Of a stretch of DNA of 64,000 nucleotides, positions 37,576 to 50,600 are shown piece after piece. The stretch comes from Brasenia schreberi (Eukaryota > Streptophyta > Magnoliopsida > Nymphaeales > Cabombaceae), in contig JAYKKT010000088.1 of assembly GCA_036023115.1 (NCBI GenBank), positions 5,727,001 to 5,791,000 on the forward strand. The letters run 5' to 3'. Below the pieces are notes generated by a model, which saw nothing but the letters and a program-made list of their open reading frames with translations, did no database searches and was not told where the DNA came from. Position 1 is the stretch's first letter; every line of letters starts with the position of its first letter. Both the position numbers and the translations under genes were made by a program.

Positions 37576-40500
37576 TGTCACGGCCAAAGTGGTAAGCAAC
37601 ATGATTGGTGCCTAATCATGCCTGGTATAGGCCAAAGTGTTTAGCAACATGATTGGTGCCTAACTTGAGTTCTTTTGAGTTTGCATGTAGGCACAGGCAA
37701 TGAAAAGTAAAGAATCACTTTATTTAATAGGAAAATTGTTGTGTGTCACCCTTGCACACTATACCTTGATTGGGAGAATCCTACAAAACATTACAAGGGT
37801 TGTCTTTGCAAGGAAGGTCTTAGACCTCTCACAGAAGTTGTTGGATTGTCCCACAAGAGGGCTCATATATTTAACCATAGAAGTTCACGGTAGAAAGAGG
37901 GTCACATTCCCCCTTAGATATACAACATTAAAGTCAGTTGGTTGTACTCTGCGATTGCCTCAAGAAACTCTTGTAGCATGTATTCCTTCTTCCAAGTAGC
38001 TTGGTTTGTGTCTTATCCTTTTCACTTGATGAGGTACCTCGTGCGCCTTGCTACCAACGTTCCAGGTACATGGTCAGGGATCAACTCTATCTTTTTGGCT
38101 CCCACTATCCTCAGGTATGCTAGTACCATTCTTGGATCGTTACGATGCTGATATTCCATATCCGCGTGGTAAGCCTTCAAGTTTCTCACATGGAAGATAG
38201 AGTGCGTCTAGACATAGTCAATATTTCTAACTTGTGTGCTTAATTCTCTATCTATTTAATAATTTTGTAAGGATTTTCATACTTTCAAATCAACGTCATG
38301 TGTTGTCTATGAAAATATTTCATGTGTTGTCTATGAAAATATTGAGTGTTTAGGATAGAGTTTCATAAGAACATAATCCCATACACTAAATGTGGCAACA
38401 TGATATTTGATGAGTTCATTTTTTCATCCACTTGACTACATTCACAAGGAGCATATGTGCCACATCACGCCTCTCTTGTATGTCCATCATGAATGAGTAC
38501 ACTGACTGCACTCTTCTTAGGTAGTTCGCTGCTAGTGAGTGAGGAGTTTAGGGTTGTTTAGTTGCCAACTCGAAGAGGCTCTTAATGGTGGATTCACTTG
38601 CTTGCAAATTATACGAAAAATATGAAAGGTCCATCCATTCTATCCATTCCTTCTGGTTTGTGCAAACATAGATAGCATTCTACTAAGATATTGAATCTCT
38701 CTGTTTGGCCATCCATTTGCGGGTGACAGCTTGTTGAAAATAATAACTTTGTCCCTACAACATGAAAGACCTTCTACTAGAAGTTGCTTGTAAATTGGTC
38801 ATTACGATCACGAACGATGTTGGAAGGGAGTTCTCAATTCTTCATCACATGCTTGCTGAAGTGCTTTGTCGTGCACTCTAGCGGGGCTGCCACAAACACC
38901 TCATACTCGAAAACCTGTCCTCCACCACCAAAATAAACCATTGGACTTAGATAATTTCAAGATGAAATCCATGGATACACTCTCCCAGAATCTACTTGGA
39001 ATAGGTAACGGTTCCAAGAGTCTTCCCGGCCTCTAATTATCAACCTTATCATGTTGGCAAATTAGACAAGTCCACACGTATGTTGCAACATCATCAACCA
39101 TACTAGGCCGGTAGTAAGCCTCTTCCAACAAGGCTCATGTTTGTTTCACTCTAGGGTGCCCCACCCACAATGAGTCATGACACTCCTTCAAGACGTCTTT
39201 TTGCAAGGTCCTCGTCCTTGATATATAGAGTTGGTCCCCTCTAGTCAGTAGCAAGCCGTCTTCAACACAAAATCATCTAGTCTTACTCTCATCGACTAAC
39301 GATTTGAATTGTTTCACCATCTCATCCATCTCCAAGCTAGCACGTATCCGGTCCACCAAATTACTTTACGCATGCATCGTCTGAGTTTCACCATCAACTT
39401 GGAGAGTGGCCAACTTTGATTGTTGACGCAATGTGTACTACTGAGTTTGCCTTACCCATTTTGTAATACAATGTATAGTCAAACTCGGTCAAGAATTGTC
39501 GCCCGGGTACCTACTTTGCCATCAATTTCTTTTTGGTTTGAAAATAACTTGTAGCTATGTCATCCATCCACACGTTAAAGTTGTTCCCCAAGAGGAAGTG
39601 TCTTCATGGCTTAAGACAATGTATCACTATTGTTATCTTTTTTTCATATGGTGAGTACATCTTTTGATGAACTATCGAAGGCTTTTTGAACTTATCGAAG
39701 GCTTCTTGGCAAGTCCCCTTCCACTCTCAAGCCTGACCCTTATTTAACATATCTATCAAGGAGGATGTGATAGCAATGTATCCTTTGATGAACTATCACT
39801 AGTAGTTAGTGAAACTGAGAAAAGAACATAAGTCGTTAGGTTAGTTTGAGGTTACCACTCGTCAATAGCTTGAATCTTGCTTCCATCCATCAGTATTTTT
39901 TCGTTATCAATTATGTAGCCTAGAAAGTCAATCTCATTTTGTCCAAATAAACACTTCTTTTGTTTGAAATAGAGATTGTTCTCCTGTAGTAGTTTAAAGA
40001 CTGTCCAAAGGTGGTGAAGGTGTTGATCCATGAAAGTACTATACACTACTATGTCATCTAGGTAGATGATGACAAATTGATTAAGGAATTGATAAAAGAT
40101 CTTGTTTATCAATATTGAAAATGTAGTCAGAGTATTTGTTAGTATTAACAGTATCGCTAAGAACTTATAAGCACTATAACAAGTTACACACATAGTCTTC
40201 TCCTTGTCTCCCTCAACGATCTGCACCTATTAGTATCCCGATTGTAAACTAACTTTGAGAAGATTTGTACATGTCTAAGTTGGTCAAACAAATTCGCATT
40301 CAAAGGAAGGAGATACTTGTTATTCACTCTTATCTTTTTCAAAGCAAGTAATCTAAAGCTATTTTGATCCATCATGCTTAATCTCAAAGAGAACGGGCAC
40401 CAAAGAGTACTTTTGAGGGCTTATGATACCAGTAGCCAACATCTCATCTAGTTGTTGTTTTAGTTCTTTTAGTTTCACTGATGTCATAGAGTATGGTGCC

Positions 40501-41838
40501 ATGGTTGGCAGTTTCGCTTCAAGATATAACTCAATTTGATAATCAATTTTCCTTCGAGGTGAAAGTTACTTCAAGAGCTTGTTTAACATAACATCATCGA
40601 ACTCCTTGCTCATCTTCAATCAATATAGCTACAAGGAACATCTCCTTACCTTTCTTTAAACTCGTCTTGAGTTGAACTATAGAAAGTACACGAGTCAGCC
40701 CTTCCTCCAATGCTATTGCAAATGTTTTAATCTTTGCCACACATGGCGAATCTCCTTTGAGAATCGCCATGAAGTCCCATTTTGATTGTATATCTACATC
40801 ATTCTCCCGCAAAAACTTCAACCCTAAAACCAACTGATAATCATTCATAGGAAAAATGGAAAAGTTGGTCACACCTCCCAACTTCTAATTCATATTGTCA
40901 CTACCTCTGCCTCACCCAGAGTCTTTATGGGTGTTAAATTTACGGCATTCATCAAACCCTTATGTTCCATATGCTTTACACCCAAATAGCCTGCCTCCAT
41001 TGGTGTGATGAAGATATCCATTGCTTAGATGTCTATCATTGTTTTCATGGTTGTACTATTAATGAAAATGTCTAAGTATATCAAGTCTTTAAGAGAAAGT
41101 ACTGTCAAAACCTTGTTTCTATTCAACCTCCATCAAATGAACCAAAAGAGAGTCTTGGACAGTTTCAAAACTATTTATATGATCTCACAAGGATGTCTCA
41201 CCGTCAAACAACTCTACATTAATCTTGTCATTGCCAGCCGCAATCCATACCAATGACTACTTTAAGGAAGTACATTCTTCTTCAAACTTATACAAGCATG
41301 TCTATAAAATAACATCTAAGTCCACTGTAGATGTGCCTTTCTTACTCTTGACTTTCTTTAGTCGGTTCTACCCCTGAAATGTTGGTAAAGGATCTAAAAC
41401 CATTGTCATGTTGATGTCTCTCAACACCAATACTAATCCATCAATTCTAAGTTCCTAACTTTTAATTGAACTTTGATTTGATACCAAAGTTGTCATGACA
41501 AAGTGTTTGACAATGTGATTGATGCCTAACCATGCCAAGTATAGGCAAGCTTTCACTCTAGCCCGTGCATGGTACGGAAGCAAGAATGTTAAGTTCGCAA
41601 ATTTCGCTTGAGTTATTTTGAGTTCACAAGTAGGTAAAAGCATTTTTATTGAATAAAAAGAAAGTTGTGTGCCAACCTTTCATGCTATATCTTGATTAGG
41701 AGAATCCCACAAAACATTATAAGTAAGGAGTTGCCTTCACAAGAAAGGTCTCACACATCTAATGAAAGTTGTTGTTCTGTCTCACAAAAGAGCCTAAATA
41801 TACAACCATAGAAAGTTCCCGGTAGAAAGAGGGTCACA
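37576..41838 (-). mobile_element. Old Ty3/gypsy element
   Basis: A minus-strand gypsy element. It has two alignable but heavily diverged LTRs: left about 37576-37906, and right about 41491-41838, both ending GTAGAAAGAGGGTCACA. A PBS-like TTTGATACCA precedes the right LTR (about 41476-41485). Between them, from right to left, lie a retroviral-type protease region (40881-40594), RT (about 40400-39852) and integrase (about 39240-38400). All coding parts are full of stops. No clean target duplication was seen. LTR divergence is far higher than in the copia pairs of this window. Confidence 0.85.
38400..40881 (-). pseudogene. Gypsy pol remnants (protease, RT, integrase)
   Basis: The protease part reads DYQLVLGLKFLRENDVD (about 40850-40800). 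The RT part holds FVIIYLDDIVVYS and KKCLFGQNEIDFLGY at 40226-39852, the gypsy-type LDD catalytic context. Further left, in several frames, the integrase zinc region WWGHPRVKQTW.LLEEAYY (about 39190-39100) and the HPQMDGQTERFN segment (about 38700) can be read. RNase H between them is hardly recognisable. The order RT then integrase is that of Ty3/gypsy and not copia. Confidence 0.8.
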
Positions 41839-43012
41839 ATACGACATCAATACATACCTCAACTCAAGTTGTCTTCGACCGCACTTTAGTCACCGATCGA
41901 TTGGAGAGCAAAAGCATGGTTAATAGGAAGGAGAACAAGAAACATAATAGAGAGAAGAGCATAGTCCTTCTAGTTTTTCACTAATTACAAATTAAAAAAC
42001 CCTAATTCGTATTTTATAACAAAAAATGAATAGGTTGTGCAAATGGTCATTTGATCGTTAAGTCAAAACTTCTATAAAAAGAAACTGAAGATGATTCTCA
42101 AGCCCAACCCAACCTGATGTATGGGTATGTGGTTATTCATGCTCTATCCAAGTTTTCTTAACTCAAATTCAAAAGTTACCACATATATAAAAAAATTGTA
42201 GAATTCTAGGACTAAAGAATACCCAACAGCATTCATACACACAAACTCCTCTTATACATGACTTTAAATGACTTTTAACTTTATTAAACATTTATTGATT
42301 AAGTTTTTAAGAACTTTATATAGACTTAATTAGACCCAACAACACTTAATTACACTATTACATCCAACTAAAAGATCAACAATGAAATTTCTGTGTTCTT
42401 ACTTCTAATAAGTAGTTGCTAAGGAAGCAAAAGTATACAAAAGTAGACACAAAGACAATATAAGATAATTATTATGTACCTCCAAATCAAGATCAATTAT
42501 AAAGCTTATCAAATTATTTTCTTGTGTCATATGAGAAGAAAAGAACTAGGATATAGATGTAATGGAGTCTCAAGTAGGGATGTTTATGGGAAGGAGATTC
42601 CTCACTCCCCCACAAGAACCCATTTTGAACATGGTGGATTTGGGGAGTGGAAGTGAAAGACGTGGATGGGAAAGAAAGAAAACATGTGATGGGAATAGGG
42701 GTGGAGATGGGATAGTAGGTCCCTATCCTACGAACCTGGCCCTAACCTCTCCTCTTGATTCTACAAAGTTGAACCCATCTGAAAATAAAACTAACTATGA
42801 GGGATAATAAATAAAAGAAAGTGTCATATTTTTTTTGAATTCATGAACTCATCGTTGTTTCCTATATTTCATCCATAATAATATGTCTGAATTTAAGTGT
42901 ATTTTATATAAATTAGGCTTTCATTTATATATAAATGTGAGTTCTAACATGTGTTTGAATGTTCCTCTTTCTTCTGACGAGTCTCTGTGAGGACCCATGA
43001 GGGACGGGTTCT
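41839..43012. other. Intergenic, unassigned
   Basis: AT-rich sequence between the gypsy element and the tandem repeat. Short ORFs at 42474-42807 show no domain. Confidence 0.45.
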
Positions 43013-43290
43013 TCCTGGTCTCATAGCGGGGATGATAACGGAGACAGGGTTGTGAAACAGGGACGGAGGCGAGGACTTTGATTCCTGTCCCATTGAGTCG
43101 GAGGCCTTCTTGGTCTCATAGCGGGGATGATAACGGAGACAGGGTTGTGAAACAGGGACGGAGGCGAGGACTTTGATTCCTGTCCCATTGAGTCGGAGGC
43201 CTTCTTGGTCCCATCGCAATGATGAAAACGAGGACAGGGTTCTGAAACAGAGATGGAGGCGTGGACTTTGACCTCGTCTCCACTTCAGGA
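43013..43290. repeat. 95-bp tandem repeat, about 2.8 copies
   Basis: Two nearly identical 95-bp units (43021-43115 and 43116-43210) and a diverged third partial unit (from 43211) share GGATGATAACGGAGACAGGG and CCCATTGAGTCGGAGGCC blocks. Because 95 is not a multiple of 3, the open minus-strand frame across it reads the units in different frames. It has no recognisable domain. Confidence 0.85.
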
Positions 43291-44539
43291 ACATCCTTGG
43301 GAAAGAAATAGGCTTTTTATGAAAAAATCACTTAGTATCTGGTAATATAGAATGTAGCACGACCTCTTACTCGAAAATATCAAGAAACTTTAATCTTCCA
43401 AAACAGCAGCTTTTTACTTGTGAATGCTGAAAAACTTAAATTCACCATGTTGATGCGGCACACCTTGAATGAACTCTTGAAGACGCGTGCCTTTCAGTTC
43501 AGCTGGCCACAGTTCAACTTGTTCAGCCATTTGAATTGTCTTTTTCTTGTTTCACGAATAGGCACATCCCATTATGACCCTTATTAAGTCAACAATCGGC
43601 TCTTAGATACGTATAATTAGTGACCACTATTCTTGAGATGAGAAAATTGTGTATTTCTCCTGCACACCATCCAGATGGTCATGTGCATGTGACAACATTC
43701 TTACAACGAATAGGATGAGTCCCTCAAAATAATCTCAAAATATGCAGCCAAAACGAGCAACTCCCCACAAAGAAGTCCTACTCATTTGCAGTTGAGAGCC
43801 AAGGAGCCTATTGTTTGTTATCGATAGTAACTGAAACAAACGAGCAAAGCACTAGTTAAGTTTCATTCTGTGATCAACCATAGCACCATTTTGTTTAACC
43901 TTTTGAAAAGTTATATGAAGCATCTCACCTGAAGTGAACTTCGTCTCACCATCAACGGATCCAAGTCTTGTTCGTTCTACTCTGTCCTAGAGAGGTCTTG
44001 GCTTTGCTCTTTGGCCGGCTTGACTTGGAAGTAGGGAAGGGAATGGGTCAGATTGGAGATGGGTATGCCTATACCTAACCCGACTCAAATCTTAACGGAA
44101 AGGGTAAGGGTTTGGGTTCTCTTTTCTTCAATGAATATGAGACAAAAATGGGTTATTTTTTTATTCGTCCGGTATGAGTCAAGACAAGTATCAGGTTGGG
44201 CATGGATCAGTATATCTTATCCTCATATCCGACCCGTGTCGAGTTGACACAGAACAGGACATCTATTCTCATATCCGACTCGATCAATTTCGAGTTTGGG
44301 TGTTCTCAGCCTCGTTGAGGTGGGTTGAAGAGGTCGGGTCAATATTGCCATCTCTAACTTGGGAGCAAGCTCCAAGAGTGTAATAGTATGACAACTGAAG
44401 TGTCATTGCTGTCGTATCTAGTGTCGTACTTACGAATTTCGGTGATTTAGATGTCCGAGCGATTGATTGCCGACTCCGCCTCCTCCTCGGAGGCACGCGC
44501 GGCTCTTTGCTTCCCCTACCTCGCCGCTCACTGCATCGA

Positions 44540-44542
<3 letters not shown>
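43291..44542. other. ABCF3: Upstream flank of ABCF3
   Basis: AT-rich sequence upstream of the second gene. A region at about 44040-44360 is rich in GGGTATG, TCGGGT and ACCCGAC words, resembling a dispersed low-complexity repeat. No clear core promoter element was recognised. Confidence 0.4.

Positions 44543-44581
<39 letters not shown>
44543..44581 (+). repeat. (GA)n tract in ABCF3 5' UTR or promoter
   Basis: A pure GA dinucleotide run of about 19 units ends 66 bp before the ABCF3 ATG. In plants such GA tracts near the start of genes can bind GAGA-binding BPC proteins (established for other genes). Here that role is only inferred. Confidence 0.8.
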
Positions 44582-44584
<3 letters not shown>

Positions 44585-44647
44585 GCACGGTCTTTCAATT
44601 CGCAATCGTATAATCGAAGAGGCCGTCGTTGTATTACCGGCAGGAGG

Positions 44648-47600
44648 ATGGGCGAGGTTCTAGTTGGGTCGGTGGTGCACGAGGTGTTAGGGCGAAGGGC
44701 GGTCGATGTCGACAAGCCGATCATCGATTACATCATCGCTGTCCTTGCCGACGAGGACTTCGACTTCGGTGAGGACGGGGAGGAAGCGTTCGACGCCCTC
44801 GGCGAGCTGCTAGTCGACTCTGGATGCGTCGCTGACGAGTCTGAAGGTCGATTGGTACGTTGCACCAAAATTTTTCGGTTTGATGATTCTTTCTTTTCCT
44901 CGAATCCTCTTTCTTTTTGGTGTTCATTTGGGTTGGTTAGCATTATGAATTCGTGTTAAGAATCTGGGTTTTAATTAGCTTGCTGGACGCCCGAAGTTTT
45001 TACTGTATCTTAGGGAGAAACTTATATTTTGTGTTCACTGTTTTCCTTCTTGGACTTTTCCTTTTCGTTTCTCTTTATTGGTTTTGAATTCCATGGAATA
45101 GATTAGGTTTTGTAATAGCTAGTGTTATTCTGTGAGCTGACTAATTTAGTATGTATTTACATGTCCGTTATTTTGATCATTCGCCGATTGGATTACTTCC
45201 TTGAGATCTTCTTTGGAGAAACTATGGTTTTTGGAGTTAGATGGCCACATGCATTATTCTTGAATTTGAATGCTGAAAGCTTAGTGCAGGGGAAGTATGG
45301 TTCTACTCGTACTCTTGTATCGTGATATGTCGGTTTCTGGAGTTTGATGGACTAGTGAATCTAAAAATCAAAGCCCACCACAGAGGCCAAAATTGCAAAA
45401 CAAACGGTTCCTCCGTAGAGAGTCACCCATCAGTTGTCATTGCGTTCTATCTGAACTCTGATATATTTTCTTGAAAATATGAATCAATTCAACCAAAATT
45501 TCCGAAAACTGGGCAAACAGATGTTATTCTTCTCAACAGCCTTTTTCCTTTCATCATGATGTTGGGTTCATAGAATACGAATACAAGCAACTTGTAGCAG
45601 GTATCTATCTAGGTTCTTTGGTGAATAGTATAATTTAATAACTGAAGTTTATTTTACTTCATGTTCACTTTGTAGTGTTACGAACAAGTGCCCCAATGTA
45701 AGTTTTTTGTTGCGTAAGTAAAATTGTGGGATCCCATGTTTAGAGTGTCATCAAGAAGAACACTGACCTGGGTTTTTTGGTTTGAAATGTTATATGATGA
45801 AGTGAAACCAATAGCTACATTGAGCCCAGGCCGTGTCAGATCCACCATGGAGAATAAAAAAAATAGGTCATGGACGGATGTGCAGTCTGTGACACATAGT
45901 TTGCCCCACACTAAAGAGTTCCATTGGTCATTGTTTTGAGCCTAAAACTCTTAGGTCTGTCACAGAGTTGAAACTGCAGTACTCTATTTCTGGAGCACAT
46001 TAGCCTATTGGTGCCTGTATCTCACAGGGCACCAATATGCATATACTGTACAGTATGGATGATGAGGTACAAGATGCGTGCATCTTTAAATTTTCTTAAA
46101 AAACCATTAAAAAATAAGAATGTCAAAAAATTTTGCAATACTCAGAATGTCAAACATCTTACTTATGCACAAAAGATAACATCATCTTAACAAGAAAAAG
46201 TTGAAAAAACTACATTAAAGTTTTAAACTACTACAAATTGAGAGCCATAGATTCTCAAAGTTTCAAACACAAAAATAAATAAAACATTAGAAAAAACTAG
46301 CTATTTTCTTTATTTTTCTCCTTGTGCTCCTTGAATTCCTCTTTCTCCTAGCGCTCCATGTTCTTCTCTTCTTTCATGCATGTCTTCTATTTCTTTTTGT
46401 ATTTGCATCTTAACTTGTGGAGGCACATTATAGAAGGTCTCACATCATTTCAGTTCTAGCTTGATGATGTCTTACACGGCTAATTTCACTATGCATGATA
46501 TTTCCACAGAAATTGCATCTTATCACCCTTTTTTCTTTGTGTTGTTTCCAAACTTTCTTGTTGTAGTAGTTCTCAATTGGACATGAATTGGGATTTTCAG
46601 TCATTGATTAGGCAGACAAAGGTGGGTTTAGGGGGTTTAAAACAACCTTACTCCTGGGAAGTTGAAAACACGGCCCCCAAAACATAAACATTGTTTATCG
46701 TACAATGCTGGAGCAATATGGCACCTTATCATATGTGTGATTACGGCCTGATAAATGGTACACTGTGATTCAGGTATTTGAACTGATACACGATAAAATC
46801 ATATCATATGATATGACATGGTTATAGGAACATTGATCTGGAGTACCTGAACTCAAAATATTTTTTGAAGATATTAATGCATTCAACTATAAGAAGAAGA
46901 GTTTCCAAAAAAGAGCGGATAACAGGCATTATTCATGTTAACATTCTTTTCAGTTTTCAGTCCCATTAGCTCACCAAGACCGAATACAAACAACATCCTC
47001 ACCTATGCATGGCACATACTGACCTAGGTCTCAGTGTATTATATCATTCAGTGAACAAAGACTGTGGTATATTTGGAGTAGAAGTTCAATTGGTCTACCT
47101 AGAATCTTTTGGAGCTGATTGATGCTGGCATGGGATCTGCTTAGTTGTACTCACCGTAGATGATTTTCCAAAACATGCATTGTATGTAATGCTGTAAAGC
47201 AGCTGCAAATCTCTCTATACAGGACATGAATGCCTCATGTGAAACAGGCAGACTTGGATGCTAATGCTATTTTTCTTGGAAGCAAGATGGTGGGACAAGT
47301 AAAAGCCATGTAGATGCATAGCTGAACTATTAAAAAATACTGCAGTGATGAGGACACACAAATTAGATTAGAAGAAACACAGGTTATTTAATTTAAGCCC
47401 TGCTGCTATCCTAAAATAAATGAATGAATTTCTAATATTCCATTCTCTATGTGACTAACAAGTAAGACTGTTCCATGAAGTATGATTGATGTTGGTCTGG
47501 TTATGTCTTTCACGATTCTTCCTGCTTTTCTTGTGCGTTACTATTCATATTTGTGGTTATGATAAACATTATGCTTAACAGCTGAGTTTTTTTTCAATTA

Positions 47601-50600
47601 AAACAGTTTAGCACTAAATTTGTTAGGTGACATGCAGGTATGTAGCAAACTCTCAGATAAATTTGGAAAGCATGGGTTAGTTAAGAAAAAAGAAGTTGTA
47701 AGGAGTCTTGCAACACCACTGCGGATGTATGATGGAATGGACACAGATACAGTTCCAAAAAAGCAAGTCGAGGTGCTGGATGGTCCCCTGCTATCTGAAA
47801 GGGATCGGTTAAAGCTTGAAAGGAGGAAGAGGAAAGAAGAACGGCAAAGAGAAGTAAGTATCATGGGGATAAAACACTTCCTTTTGTTGTTTGTTAGAAG
47901 TTGTTTCCAGCTTCAGTTGCTTTGTATTTGTTCTATTATTTCTTTACTTCACTCATTATTCACTAAGACAGGAAGGTTTAGCTCCATATGGGCAACCCAT
48001 GACTTCTTGCCATGGTGATGAATTTGCTTGGTTATCTTAGATACACTTCAACTAATTGCATAGTGCAGAGTGGTCATGGTTGTGTTGGTTCTACAGGATT
48101 GCAGAATACAATTTCTCCCACTGACTATTTATTTAGGAGTTTCATGTAGCATTCTTCAACTAGAAAGTAGAATTTGCTGGTAGACCATTATAAGTTTGTT
48201 GCAGCCGGCTAACAACCTGAATTTTGCATTTTGAGAGAACAACAGAAGGGAACAATCACAGTTAATCCCAAACTGTTCTCAGAGATGAGCTATGAGTTTC
48301 TAATGTCATATGAACATAACTAACCTGATTATGGAAAAAAGAAACGAAGCTACAAGATTGTATCCTTATAATTAACATCACATCGGTTTTAGAAATAACA
48401 AGAATGACCAGAATTTTCTAGAAAAAAATGCACATTCGAAGGGCCAATTTTATAGACTTTGCAATACTCTAATCAGAGCAGCAGGTGCTATGTTTCAACC
48501 ATTCATTACGAAAGATAGTAGAACATGTTCGTCATCGTAGCAGGTTGAGCACTTTTATGGGAATTGTGGCTTGAGAGTTGAGTATTATTCAATATATTAC
48601 TCATACACAAACTCACCTCACCTTTCAGGCACAGTACCAAATGCATTTGGCCGAGATGGAAGCAGTTAAAGCAGGGATGCCAGTTGTTTCTGTAAACCAT
48701 GGGAATGCTGAAGATGGTGGAGGTGCTAAAGATATTCACATGGAGAACTTCAGCATTTCTGTTGGAGGACGTGTTCTCATAGAGGAAGGAACAGTAACTC
48801 TAGCTTTTGGGCGGCATTATGGTCAGTTATTTTAAGTAGATTTCCTCTGATTTTTTTTTGTAGGTTTAATTTGAAGAGCATTTGGAGATCATGTGCTATT
48901 TATATACATTTTTCGTCACTAACATCATACAATTACAGTAAGCTTGTTGAAGTAGCTTTTCCTCTCAACATAATGTTTCTAGGTTTAATTGTATGGGCAT
49001 TTTGAGCTCATGTTCTATTTATATAAATACTTGCCAATAGCATCTTAAGGTGGTAATTTTTGACATTAGCCTTTCACTATTGTGTATTATCTATGATAAT
49101 TGTAAAATTTGTTGCTTGTCCATTTGGGGTTGCTGGCGCTGGTTCTTTCAGTTGTACAGTGTCTACAGTCAGTCGTCTTAATTAGTAACCTTGGTCATTC
49201 AATGAATATCCTCCAGTTAGAGCGATAAGTTTCATATTGTGATGCTTTCTCAGTATAACAATTTAAGGTTCAATATTATGACTCTTACAACAACAACAAC
49301 AACTAAGCCTTTTCCCATACTAGACGGGGTCGGCTACATGGATTCTTTGTTTCCACAGAGCCATGTTAGGAGATAACTCCCAATAAGCTAGATCATTCTT
49401 TATTGTTTCTTTCCAACACTTTTGTGGTCGTCCTCTACCTCTTTTAATACTTTCCAAATTTAGTTTTTCTAACCTTCTTACAGGTTCTTCTTTTGATCTT
49501 CTTTCTATATGTCCAAACCATCTTAAACGATGTTCTCTCATTTTATCCTCTATTGGTGCCACTCCTAATTTGTTTCTAATAACCTCATTATGTATACGGT
49601 CTTTTCTTGTATGACCACTCATCCATCTCAACATCTTCATTTCTGTCACAGACATCTTTTGTACATGTTGATGATTAACTGCCCAACACTCAGAACCATA
49701 AAACATGGCAGGCCTAATTGCTGCTCTATAATATTTACCTTTTAATTTTATTGGTATCTTCTTATCACAAAGAATACCTGATGCTCCTCTCCATTTTAAC
49801 CAACCAGCATTTATTCTATGTGTAACATCTCCATCAATTCTTCCATCACTCTGAAAAATTGACCCTAGGTATTTAAAACTTTCCCTTTGGGGAATGCAAA
49901 GTGTGCCAATTTTAATTTCTGTCGTTTGAAGTAACCAAATGATCAAACTTACATTCCATATATTCTGTCTTTGTTCTACTACGTCGGAGGCCTTTGCTTT
50001 CTAATGTTTCTCTCCATAGTTCCAATTTTCTATTAACTTTTTCCTTAGACTCCTCCACTAATACAATGTCATCTGCAAATAACATACACCAAGGTACTTC
50101 ATCTTGAATATGTTTTGTTAACTCATCCATTACCATTATAAATAAGTATGGACTTAAAGTTGATCCTTGATGTAACCCAATATTAACTTCAAAGAAGTGT
50201 GTCGTTCCTTCATGAGTCCTCACACATGTTTTTGCACCATCGTACATGTCTCTTATAAGGTTAATATATGTCAATGGGATACCTTTTTTTTCCAAAGTTC
50301 TCCAAAGAACCTCCCTCAGTACCCTATCATAAGCTTTTTCTAGATCAATAAATATCATGTGAAGGTCTTTCTTTTTTGCTCTAAAATTTTTCATAAGACG
50401 TCTCAAAAGATGAATCGCTTCAATAGTAGATCTGCCTGGTATGAATCCAAATTGGTTCTCTGTTGTACTTGATACTTGTCTTAACCTACGTTCGATAATT
50501 CTTTCCCATAATTTCATAGTATGACTCATTAACTTGATACCTCGATAATTCGCATAATTTTGAATGTCTCCCTTGTTCTTATATATGGGTATAAGTGTAC

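Noticed and set aside
42944..43294. 116-codon ORF on the minus strand
   Set aside because: It arises from the 95-bp tandem repeat and has no recognisable domain; the repeat length is not a multiple of three.
44284..44724. 146-codon ORF on the minus strand across the ABCF3 start
   Set aside because: It contains a Ser-Leu run produced by the GA tract and lies opposite ABCF3 exon 1; no domain.
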